The notes under the pieces: model-generated | Databases searched by the model: none | What the model was told of the DNA's origin: nothing | Seen by the model: only the letters and a program-made list of their open reading frames with translations | NCBI GenBank assembly: GCA_002712575.1 | Contig: PATZ01000027.1 | Span: forward strand, 13,319-19,180 | Source: Methanobacteriota archaeon | GTDB taxonomy: Archaea; Thermoplasmatota; Poseidoniia; Poseidoniales; Thalassarchaeaceae | DNA length: 5,862 nucleotides | Reading direction: 5' to 3' | Made by a program: the position numbers and the translations under genes | In this document: positions 1 through 5,817 of the stretch, one piece after another | Numbering within the stretch: position 1 is the stretch's first letter | Layout of the letters: every line of letters starts with the position of its first letter

Positions 1-747
1 CTTTATAATTTAACAAATCTAAATACTAGTTTATCCAATTCTAGGTGTTGTATTATAGGGATTAGTAATGATTTGAATTTTACTCAGCAATTAGATCCTA
101 GAGTAACTTCCAGACTAAGCCAAGAAGATATAGTGTTTCATCCATATGGTTCAGCAGAAATAGAAAATATCCTTTCTAAAAGAGTCGAAGACGGACTAAA
201 AAAGGGTATTTTACAAGAAGGTGTCATCAGCTTATGCGCGGCTTTAGCAGCCCAAGAGCATGGCGATGCTAGAAGGGCATTAGATTTACTAAGAATATCA
301 GTCCAAAAGGCAGAGCATAATTCTCAAGAAAGAGTAGAAACAAGACATGTTAAAATAGCTCAAAGTCAATTAGAATATGACCAAGTTACGCCAGTTCTCA
401 AAACTCTTCCTTTGCATCAAAAATTAGTTCTTTTATCGATATGCCTCAATGAAGGTAATGGCTTGAAGAATATTTCTACCGGCGATATTTATCGAACATA
501 TGCAGATGCTTGTATTCTAGTTAGTATAGAACCTCTTACTACTCGCAGAGTTTCTTCCCTCCTTAATGAATTAGATACATTAGGTCTTATAATTGCCAGA
601 AATGTAAGTAAAGGAAGGGGAGGAAGAACCAAACAAGTCAATTTAACTGTCCCCAAAGCAGTAGATTGTATCTCTTTAATGAGTGAGAATGAACCATTAG
701 TATCAGAAGCCGCTCTTGGTAAATACAAACTGCAATCAAAACTATAG
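1..747 (+). CDS. cdc6: Orc1/Cdc6 family replication initiator, C-terminal part (5' end outside window)
   Basis: The reading frame is open from base 1 to the TAG at 745-747, giving 248 residues that lack the N-terminal Walker A/B part, which must lie left of the window. Residues 18-24 read IIGISND, the sensor-1 strand with its Asn. They are followed by LDPRVTSRLS (31-40), the conserved segment carrying the arginine-finger region, and GDARRALDLLR (88-98), the sensor-2 helix. Residues about 130-225 form the winged-helix DNA-binding domain, with a basic wing GRGGRTK (205-211). In archaea these proteins bind ATP and origin repeats and load the MCM helicase. The TTG at 73 could look like a start, but the family motif continues upstream of it, so it is internal. 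The C-terminal end and length after sensor 2 look normal. Family assignment is secure from motifs; which Orc1 paralogue it is cannot be told. Confidence 0.95.
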   Translation, partial: LYNLTNLNTSLSNSRCCIIGISNDLNFTQQLDPRVTSRLSQEDIVFHPYGSAEIENILSKRVEDGLKKGILQEGVISLCAALAAQEHGDARRALDLLRISVQKAEHNSQERVETRHVKIAQSQLEYDQVTPVLKTLPLHQKLVLLSICLNEGNGLKNISTGDIYRTYADACILVSIEPLTTRRVSSLLNELDTLGLIIARNVSKGRGGRTKQVNLTVPKAVDCISLMSENEPLVSEAALGKYKLQSKL

Positions 748-769
748 TCTTTCATGACTATTGATAATC

Positions 770-777
770 ATTATACG
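770..777 (+). promoter_or_regulatory. Possible TATA box for the membrane protein gene
   Basis: ATTATACG is centred about 27 bases before the ATG at 801. With the usual archaeal TATA-to-start distance of about 25 bases, transcription would begin at or just before the ATG. That fits the absence of a convincing ribosome site there and suggests a leaderless mRNA. Based on spacing and composition only. Confidence 0.3.
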
Positions 778-800
778 AAAAGGGTAATTCGCAGCAATTA

Positions 801-1319
801 ATGAGTGACGATGCGCTAGAATGGAAAGCCTCTTTATTTAGGCCAAGTATGACTCTTTCACGTATTTTACTAGTTCTAGGTATATGGGGATTAATTCTAA
901 ATGTAGTTAACTTGACAATCGGAGCATATTCAGGAAAGAAAGCCCTGTGGTACGGATTCTTCCTTTCAGGAGCTTCAAATACCAACTCTACAGATTTAGT
1001 TTTAGATGATTTAATATTCTTATTAGTATCATTGTCATTTTGTTTTTTGGGTTTAATGGGTATGCGTAATGCATTAGGCAAAGACAATGGATTATTGGAA
1101 TCTATTTCATTAGATATCACCTCTTTTACTGATAATTTATTTTCAATGGAAGATGGTTATCTTCCCACTCTCGGCTCATGGCTAATTTTTTCCGGTACCA
1201 TCTTCTACTTTTTTTGGAGTATTTTCAATGAAACATGGCTAGATCCTGGTGTTTACTCTGTTATGATAACTTTAATCTCATTTGGATATGGGATTTTGAT
1301 ATTCGCTGATTACGAATAA
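801..1319 (+). CDS. Small four-helix membrane protein of unknown function
   Basis: The gene encodes 172 residues, ATG to TAA. I do not recognise a family. Hydrophobic stretches at about residues 20-42, 67-88, 121-142 and 149-169 look like four transmembrane helices. Between the first two is a polar loop with SGKK and a Ser/Asn-rich part (about 57-65), and between helices 2 and 3 an acidic loop of about 30 residues. There is no obvious signal peptide, catalytic motif or metal site. It starts 53 bases after orc1/cdc6 in the same direction. No clear Shine-Dalgarno precedes the ATG, but a TATA-like element is correctly placed for leaderless transcription. It ends 5 bases before the convergent CoA gene. 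The opposite-strand frame across 758-1120 is low-complexity Lys/Asn/Ser and is judged a shadow. The coding call is good; function is unknown. Confidence 0.75.
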   Translation: MSDDALEWKASLFRPSMTLSRILLVLGIWGLILNVVNLTIGAYSGKKALWYGFFLSGASNTNSTDLVLDDLIFLLVSLSFCFLGLMGMRNALGKDNGLLESISLDITSFTDNLFSMEDGYLPTLGSWLIFSGTIFYFFWSIFNETWLDPGVYSVMITLISFGYGILIFADYE

Positions 1320-1324
1320 TATTG

Positions 1325-2362
1325 CTAAGAATAAATAAATTTGGATAATATATCCTTACATCTTTCTTTACTTTCTTCTTCGGTTTTTCTAACTACAACT
1401 CCTTTCCCAGGTTGCCCATAAACTATTACAGTTCCCAAAGGGGCAACTAAATGAATTATCAAAGGGGCTAAATCTTCTTCTCCTTCTACGTCTATGATAC
1501 TAGTTGATTTATCAATCAACCATTTTTCCAATGCTAGTTTGCAACTACTAAGCAATGATTTAGTTAAACTTCCTGCAGGGTTTACACATTTGAAATAATT
1601 ATCATATCTATCAATATCAATCTTTGTTGCTTGACTCCATATTTTTCTTTTTGTTTTTCCATCTATAAGGGATATATCTGCACAATGATCCAGTTCTTGT
1701 AATGCTAAAGTTGTAACATCTCCAACAGTAATTAGTGGAATATTTTCATTTGAATATTGTTCTATCAAAATTTTCATAGCATAAGTGTAATCATCTTCCT
1801 TTCCATCTATTAGTACTCCAAAGGGCTTTTTTAGCATTTCTTCTGCGTATTCTGTCATCACTAGACTTTCTGTATCCTTATCATTATTTGAATAGCTGAA
1901 ATACGAGCTTATCCAAGATTCTCCCTGTCTATTAATTTCACCATTTCTTATTCTAGTACTTGATATTGGAACACCATCCCAAGCATTCTCATGCTCCACT
2001 TCAATTATTTCTAATTCATCTAGCTTTTCTTCCCTCCTCATTTTATTTATTTCAACGCACATATCTGCAGTCTCAACAGTACAAATAATTGCTGTTGCAT
2101 CAGGATGTCTTGGAGCGGGGCCAAATTCATTTTCCAATGTTCCAAATTTAATTTTATTTATTACATTCTTCTCCAAATTACTAATTATATCGTCTTTTCG
2201 ATCTTCCCATTTCATTGTTAATGGATTATTTTTCTGAGCTATTTCGTCAGATACGATCCAAATTTCAATCTTATTACATTTTTCCAATGCATTATCTATT
2301 AATTTTTTATGACCAGCATGAAATCTATCAAAAGTTCCTCCAATAAGTCCCAAATTATGCAT
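1325..2362 (-). CDS. coaD: Bifunctional phosphopantetheine adenylyltransferase / GTP-dependent dephospho-CoA kinase (DUF359) fusion
   Basis: This protein should carry out the last two steps of coenzyme A synthesis in the cytoplasm. Residues 1 to about 155 are an archaeal-type nucleotidyltransferase with GGTFDRFHAGH (8-18), containing the HxGH nucleotide-binding motif, and ISSTRIR (133-139). This part would join ATP and 4'-phosphopantetheine to give dephospho-CoA. Residues about 180-342 match DUF359, shown in Thermococcus to be the archaeal GTP-dependent dephospho-CoA kinase: PFGVLIDG (180-187), VGDVTT (213-218), DGKTKR (234-239), NPAGS (261-265), VEGEEDLAPL (292-301) and YGQPGKGVVV (315-324). 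No key motif seems missing, and the length equals the two separate enzymes added together. I start at the ATG at 2360-2362, preceded by GTGAT at short spacing and a TATA-like run. A GTG at 2369-2371 would add three residues. The gene converges on the membrane protein gene with a 5-base gap. Confidence 0.92.
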   Translation of the reverse strand: MHNLGLIGGTFDRFHAGHKKLIDNALEKCNKIEIWIVSDEIAQKNNPLTMKWEDRKDDIISNLEKNVINKIKFGTLENEFGPAPRHPDATAIICTVETADMCVEINKMRREEKLDELEIIEVEHENAWDGVPISSTRIRNGEINRQGESWISSYFSYSNNDKDTESLVMTEYAEEMLKKPFGVLIDGKEDDYTYAMKILIEQYSNENIPLITVGDVTTLALQELDHCADISLIDGKTKRKIWSQATKIDIDRYDNYFKCVNPAGSLTKSLLSSCKLALEKWLIDKSTSIIDVEGEEDLAPLIIHLVAPLGTVIVYGQPGKGVVVRKTEEESKERCKDILSKFIYS

Positions 2363-2385
2363 TTCAATCACTACGGATATTCATC

Positions 2386-2394
2386 AATTATTAT
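2386..2394 (-). promoter_or_regulatory. Possible TATA box for the CoA fusion gene
   Basis: On the minus strand ATAATAATT lies about 25-28 bases before the ATG at 2362. This would place transcription start at or very near the start codon. The element directly abuts the end of the GC-rich RNA island, so the gene may have its own promoter instead of depending on read-through. Inferred from spacing and composition. Confidence 0.3.
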
Positions 2395-2396
2395 GT

Positions 2397-2700
2397 GCCC
2401 CGAGGTGTAACGGCTACCTTCACGGTATATTACTCTGGCGCCTGACCCACCTCGGGACGTCTGTCGGACTATGCGGTAGTCCCTTGATTCATTCCTTTCA
2501 GTCCTCAGGGGACCTATCACAATCCAGCCACTTGTTTTGCTCCATAATTCATCCCTAATAGGTCTTCATGGTCTTCGACAAGTGGTTTCCCAAACGTGGT
2601 ACCATAAATCATCCTAGTCCTCCGGCGTGGTGGTTTCGTCATCACGGTGTTGCCGCTTGGGCATTTAGTGCTCTACCTCCTACTTCAAGAACGTCTCGGT
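2397..2700 (-). ncRNA. Unidentified GC-rich structured RNA candidate, about 300 nt
   Basis: The 342 bases between the CoA gene and the 858-residue gene hold no ORF. By hand count 2401-2700 is 51% GC (153/300), whereas sampled neighbouring lines are 22-37%. The minus strand has A 91, G 87, C 66, U 56, the purine excess typical of stable structured RNAs, so I favour that strand, which also matches both neighbours. Possible helices are 2397-2407 with 2448-2458 (11 pairs; one is G-U on the minus strand but C-A on the plus strand), 2466-2471 with 2477-2482, 2528-2535 with 2578-2585, 2511-2517 with 2558-2564, and 2651-2654 with 2660-2663. I looked for RNase P core elements (GAGGAAAGUCC, ACAGAA..GGCUUA), the SRP helix-8 GGAAGG-type loop, tRNA arms and long rRNA matches and found none convincing. 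A divergent RNase P or SRP RNA remains possible. Ends are approximate and strand is not proven. Confidence 0.6.
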
Positions 2701-2713
2701 TATAATCAAATAA

Positions 2714-5290
2714 TTATTTTCCACTTTCTTGATAGTCGTAATCATAACCAGAAACCTTTTTTAAGATTCTTTCTGTAATTTCAATATTGCCATTTAATAA
2801 CTCATCATTGGAGAAATAAGGCCATTTTTCTATCGGTTGTGCCAACCAACCAACCAACTCATGTGTTCTTCCTGAAGTTGGAGATATTTGATTAATAGAA
2901 TTATTTATTGAGTCATACAAGTCCATTATTGATTCACTGGTTGAATTATTTACTATTCTTTCTATTTCACTAATTATAGTGAAATCACACCCAGGATGCT
3001 TTTTTGCAGATAGTAATGGAACATCAATCTCCTCTCCTTTGGGTCTTAATATAGTAGAGCACCATGGCACGTTTTCCTTTAAAATCCATTTAAAACCATC
3101 TTCAGAACGGATTCCTCTAAGTAAAATGTTTTGAGATTCGACCGCCCACCAATCCGAAGGCATTTTTTCAACTATCATTCTTATTTCATCACCATCTAAT
3201 TTTTTGTTATCCAATACCATGTCTAACATATTTGACCATATTTTTACCTCATTCATGTCGTCCAATTTTTTATTTTTATTTTTTATTTTATACATTAATT
3301 CATCTATTTCTATCAAATTATTATTCTCTTTTGTGAACAACCAATAAACTCCTTTAATCGCATCAAGAGATTTTTTTGGAGGATTCCTTAACCATGCGTC
3401 TATGGACCATTCTAACATATCTACATATGTATTTTCTGATAACCATGGCGCATTAGATAAAAATTGTGCTGCAATCCATGATACTCCTCTGGAAGCTTTT
3501 CTTGATTCCATAATGGGTCTCGTTCTTAAGAAAATATCAGAATCTTCTCTCAATTTTATTTTTAATTTATCTGAGAACATATTAAGAACTGAATCTGGAG
3601 CCTCATCAGATATTTCAACTAGCTTTTCAATAGGTAAGAAATCAAGATTTAGTAGCGCTAACCATTCAGGATCTATGCGTTCTCTCAATCTTTGCCATCT
3701 AGGCCATCTACCATTATCTGGAGAAGCTATCCAAGCAGCCAATGGGTATCTCGCTTCCATTTGATTAGCCCAACTTTCATCTCCTAATGGATATTGAGAA
3801 ATTGATGACATTATCACCGATAAATACTCTTCTTCAAATTCCTCACTTACGAAGTCACTTTCTATTTTTAACCCTAAAAGATTCCAGGGATTTATATTTT
3901 TGTTAACATTTTCTCCCAGAGGACTTTCTTTATACCCGTCTTCAATTAATTTAAGGGGCAATATTTCGCCTCTTTTAGTGACAAATTCCAACCATGGCAA
4001 AGATCTTTTTTTGTCAACCTTTAACATATCAAAATTTTTGAAAAAAATATCATTCTCTTTCATTATTAATAGTCTTAATTTGTCACAAAATGATAATTTT
4101 AGCATCGTTTCACTTGAAATCTTTTCAGTTAAATCTACTACTAATTGTAAATTATTATCCAGTGACACACTCCACTGCACAATCGATTCTACAGCATTTT
4201 TACCCAATCCTCTAGTTTCCATTTCCTTGGAAAATGCTTCTTTATCAAATATTACATCATTCCAATCTTTCCTAAATTTCCTCCATGTAGAGTCTGAGGT
4301 TTTTATTCTTTTTTTTGTAGAAATCTTTTCTTTTAAAGCGACCAGGCGCTTCCTCTTTTCTTGGTTCGAAATTCTTGGATGGGCAATTTCAATCCAGTAA
4401 TCCAATACATCCAAAGGATAAACACTTTCTACAGAGGAAACACCTCTTAAATCACCGATTAATAATGCATTTTTTTTGGCTATTCTTAGTAACATAGATT
4501 TGTATAAGTTATCATCCATTATTGCCACTATTGCGTCTTTAGGCTTAATAATTGGAGAAAGCTGGTGACATGTTCCAAGAGACCACAAACCTCTATGATA
4601 AATATTCTCTGGCAATAGAGAATTAGATCTAAAATCAGGCTGCCCAAACCATTCTCCTGTTGATATAGATACAACATTTTCTCCCTGTATTAATTTCCCT
4701 CTTGCAATCCCAATAATTTGATTGTTATCTCCATAGGATTCTATATTCTGAGGATCAAGTATTTCTGGCTCTTCCATGCTGATAGTTTTTTCATTTAAAT
4801 CAAACCATCTCAAATCCGAATGATTCAATTTAGCCCAATTCCATGACACCCCTTCATTTCCTTTGGAATCTGGCAATCTATCCGGGACTAATATTAACAT
4901 CTCTTCGGGTTGTTGTAAAAAAGCAAAAAGTATATCAGTTCCTTCCCTATAAAGTACACAAATTTTATCATTATCTTTGGGTATCGGCAAAGCCTCTTCT
5001 GCCTTATACCATTCATCCATTTGTAGTACTTTAATCCCTTCTTCCGTAAGCCTTATTTTCGCACCTCTGCTCCCTATTTCTAGATCACTAGAAACTAATT
5101 TTTCATCCCTCATTCGTTTTATTTCTGCTGATGCATGAGGCATTCTTAGACCAACTGATTTAGCCAATTCACTCACAGTTTCTTGACTCTCGGCTAGTCT
5201 ATTCATTAATCTAAGTCTGTACTTACTTCTTATTTTTTTAGGTGTAATTTTTGCACCCTTTTTTACTGACTTTTTGAAATCAAACGACAC
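2714..5290 (-). CDS. Very large winged-helix protein of unknown function (858 residues)
   Basis: I do not recognise a family for the whole protein. Residues 1-20 are a Lys-rich tail. Residues about 22-92 read as a MarR/ArsR-like winged helix: a helix with RLRLMNRLAES, then TVSELAKSVGL and MPHASAEIKRMRDEKLV as the helix-turn-helix, and SRGAKIRLTEEGIKVL as wing and last helix. Residues about 105-300 look mixed alpha/beta, with short hydrophobic strands (ICVLY, MLILVP, IIGIARG, DAIVAIM, NALLIGD). From about 310 to the end it is mostly helical and Trp-rich (for example LPWLEFV, RWPRWQRL, PSDWWAV, VGWLAQPIEKWP). No membrane segment, signal peptide, Walker motif or nuclease motif is visible, so it is probably cytoplasmic. 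The GTG start (5288-5290) is supported by AGAGGAG seven bases upstream. A palindrome just upstream suggests autoregulation (inference). It may be a sensor-regulator with a large ligand or protein-binding part. Confidence 0.85.
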   Translation of the reverse strand: MSFDFKKSVKKGAKITPKKIRSKYRLRLMNRLAESQETVSELAKSVGLRMPHASAEIKRMRDEKLVSSDLEIGSRGAKIRLTEEGIKVLQMDEWYKAEEALPIPKDNDKICVLYREGTDILFAFLQQPEEMLILVPDRLPDSKGNEGVSWNWAKLNHSDLRWFDLNEKTISMEEPEILDPQNIESYGDNNQIIGIARGKLIQGENVVSISTGEWFGQPDFRSNSLLPENIYHRGLWSLGTCHQLSPIIKPKDAIVAIMDDNLYKSMLLRIAKKNALLIGDLRGVSSVESVYPLDVLDYWIEIAHPRISNQEKRKRLVALKEKISTKKRIKTSDSTWRKFRKDWNDVIFDKEAFSKEMETRGLGKNAVESIVQWSVSLDNNLQLVVDLTEKISSETMLKLSFCDKLRLLIMKENDIFFKNFDMLKVDKKRSLPWLEFVTKRGEILPLKLIEDGYKESPLGENVNKNINPWNLLGLKIESDFVSEEFEEEYLSVIMSSISQYPLGDESWANQMEARYPLAAWIASPDNGRWPRWQRLRERIDPEWLALLNLDFLPIEKLVEISDEAPDSVLNMFSDKLKIKLREDSDIFLRTRPIMESRKASRGVSWIAAQFLSNAPWLSENTYVDMLEWSIDAWLRNPPKKSLDAIKGVYWLFTKENNNLIEIDELMYKIKNKNKKLDDMNEVKIWSNMLDMVLDNKKLDGDEIRMIVEKMPSDWWAVESQNILLRGIRSEDGFKWILKENVPWCSTILRPKGEEIDVPLLSAKKHPGCDFTIISEIERIVNNSTSESIMDLYDSINNSINQISPTSGRTHELVGWLAQPIEKWPYFSNDELLNGNIEITERILKKVSGYDYDYQESGK

Positions 5291-5297
5291 TAATGTA

Positions 5298-5304
5298 CTC
5301 CTCT
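5298..5304 (-). promoter_or_regulatory. Strong ribosome binding site for the 858-residue gene
   Basis: On the minus strand AGAGGAG ends seven bases before GTG (5288-5290). This fixes a GTG start and shows that the transcript has a leader, unlike the apparently leaderless genes elsewhere in the window. Confidence 0.75.
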
Positions 5305-5308
5305 AAAT

Positions 5309-5324
5309 TAATCTAATTAGATTA
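5309..5324. promoter_or_regulatory. Perfect 16-bp palindrome, candidate operator
   Basis: TAATCTAATTAGATTA is identical to its reverse complement over all 16 bases. It lies between the TATA candidate (5329-5336) and the ribosome site (5298-5304) of the 858-residue winged-helix gene, overlapping the expected transcription start at about 5308. That is where a dimeric archaeal repressor would block transcription. The symmetry is seen directly; the operator role is inferred. AT-rich sequence makes chance palindromes commoner. Confidence 0.5.
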
Positions 5325-5328
5325 TATG

Positions 5329-5336
5329 TATAAAAT
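5329..5336 (-). promoter_or_regulatory. Candidate TATA box for the 858-residue gene
   Basis: The minus strand reads ATTTTATA here. A start about 25 bases downstream falls near 5308, leaving a leader of roughly 18 bases that contains the AGAGGAG site. The arrangement is self-consistent, but many AT-rich octamers occur in this region. Confidence 0.4.
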
Positions 5337-5357
5337 TATCTTTAATAATTACATTTA

Positions 5358-5447
5358 GTTACATATTTCTTGTGGAAAATATATCTATATCTATACTTAT
5401 AGAATTTATTCATCATAATTGTATTAATTAATGAAACAATATGTAAC
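5358..5447. repeat. 9-bp inverted repeat plus TTACAT repeats in a very AT-rich intergenic region
   Basis: GTTACATAT (5358-5366) is exactly complementary to ATATGTAAC (5439-5447), with 72 bases between. A second TTACAT copy at 5349-5354 lies exactly 10 bases before the copy at 5359-5364, one helical turn. A TATCTA TATCTA TACTTA run follows at about 5382-5399. The stretch 5341-5460 is 16% GC (19/120). The elements sit between two divergent genes that both encode winged-helix-type proteins, so shared operator sites are possible. An unwinding or origin-like role is a weaker alternative. Confidence 0.45.
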
Positions 5448-5473
5448 CAAATATTATAATAACATACATAACC

Positions 5474-5482
5474 ATTATATTA
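5474..5482 (+). promoter_or_regulatory. Candidate TATA box for the small winged-helix gene
   Basis: ATTATATTA is followed by a C-run (5483-5488). A start about 25 bases downstream falls near 5503, giving a leader of about 20-45 bases depending on which ATG is used. It is the best-placed candidate in a region with many AT-rich octamers. Confidence 0.35.
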
Positions 5483-5491
5483 CCCCCCGCT

Positions 5492-5522
5492 CTCCTCCTA
5501 AATATGCTTCGTTTATGCGGAG
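5492..5522 (+). promoter_or_regulatory. Possible hairpin covering a GGAG sequence upstream of the small winged-helix gene
   Basis: CTCC (5492-5495) can pair with GGAG (5519-5522) and TAAA (5499-5502) with TTTA (5512-5515), around a nine-base loop and a small internal loop. CCGC (5487-5490) could compete by pairing with GCGG (5517-5520). GGAG is only three bases from the ATG at 5526 and too far from the ATG at 5547 to serve as a normal ribosome site, so its function is uncertain. It only matters if transcription starts upstream of the hairpin. Confidence 0.25.
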
Positions 5523-5546
5523 TGTATGAGTACTTGGTTGATAGAT

Positions 5547-5801
5547 ATGAGTGATAATAATTTACGCACTTCCATCAAAAAATACTTAACAAAAAAACCT
5601 AGAAATACTGCTGAAATATATTCGTGGCTGAGTAAAAAAAATATTTTGCCTAATTATGATGTAGCAGAGCTTTTGGAATCAGATGACTCCATTGTTAGAA
5701 TTGGAGTTGTCAGGAAAAGTGGGATGATTGATAAAAAATATCCACTTTCAGAATGGGCGACAGAAGAATGGGTAAAGTATCATGAAAGATCAATAAAATA
5801 G
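5547..5801 (+). CDS. Small winged-helix-like protein of unknown function
   Basis: The gene encodes 84 residues from the ATG at 5547. The in-frame ATG at 5526 would give 91. I prefer 5547 because its product begins MSDNNLR, matching in spacing the MRTTRLR start of the following gene. The protein has an N-terminal helix (LRTSIKKYL), a helix resembling the first part of a helix-turn-helix (NTAEIYSWLS), a recognition-helix-like segment (YDVAELLESDDSIV), then a probable beta wing (RIGVVRKSGM) and a final helix (LSEWATEEWV). This fits a single winged-helix fold, probably DNA- or protein-binding in the cytoplasm, though no named family is recognised. No catalytic motif or membrane segment is seen. 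The gene is divergent from the 858-residue gene and lies 16 bases before a likely paralogue, so the two are probably cotranscribed. Confidence 0.75.
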   Translation: MSDNNLRTSIKKYLTKKPRNTAEIYSWLSKKNILPNYDVAELLESDDSIVRIGVVRKSGMIDKKYPLSEWATEEWVKYHERSIK

Positions 5802-5805
5802 AAAA

Positions 5806-5810
5806 GAGGT
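5806..5810 (+). promoter_or_regulatory. Ribosome binding site for the partial gene at the right edge
   Basis: GAGGT is followed by seven bases and then ATG at 5818. This clear site sits only four bases after the preceding stop and supports translation of a second gene from the same transcript. Confidence 0.65.
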
Positions 5811-5817
5811 AAAAGAT

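Noticed and set aside
73..747. Orc1/Cdc6 gene starting at TTG 73
   Set aside because: The frame is open to base 1 and the sensor-1 motif IIGISND lies upstream of that codon, so the gene is truncated by the window and does not begin at 73.
758..1120. 120-residue minus-strand ORF opposite the membrane protein
   Set aside because: It is low-complexity Lys/Asn/Ser with no recognisable domain and is antisense to a frame with four well-formed hydrophobic helices.
2394..2422. 16S rRNA 3'-end-like string AAGGTAGCCGTTA on the minus strand
   Set aside because: Only about a dozen bases resemble the 16S sequence; the surrounding sequence does not continue the match.
2394..2458. H/ACA guide RNA hairpin ending in ACATAA
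   Set aside because: ACATAA fits the ANANNA box and directly follows the stem, but the internal loop is entirely on one side, leaving no two-sided guide pocket, and no kink-turn is visible.
2630..2647. C-box-like GTGATGA followed by CGAAAC on the minus strand (C/D RNA or hammerhead ribozyme)
   Set aside because: No properly spaced D box with a closing stem, and no stem II between the two hammerhead-like pieces; the required C of CUGAUGA is G.
4364..4375. GGTTCGAAATTC resembling a tRNA T-loop
   Set aside because: It lies inside the 858-residue coding sequence, with no paired acceptor, D or anticodon arms around it.
3402..5034. Plus-strand ORFs of 63-166 residues across the large gene
   Set aside because: They are antisense shadows with Ser/Phe/Leu-rich translations, without ribosome sites or domain features; the minus-strand frame is continuous and has a clear start.
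5420..5498. AGGAGGA on the minus strand at 5492-5498 as a ribosome site for a short peptide
   Set aside because: The next minus-strand ATG is too far away and opens only about 15 codons; the motif is better explained as part of the plus-strand hairpin.
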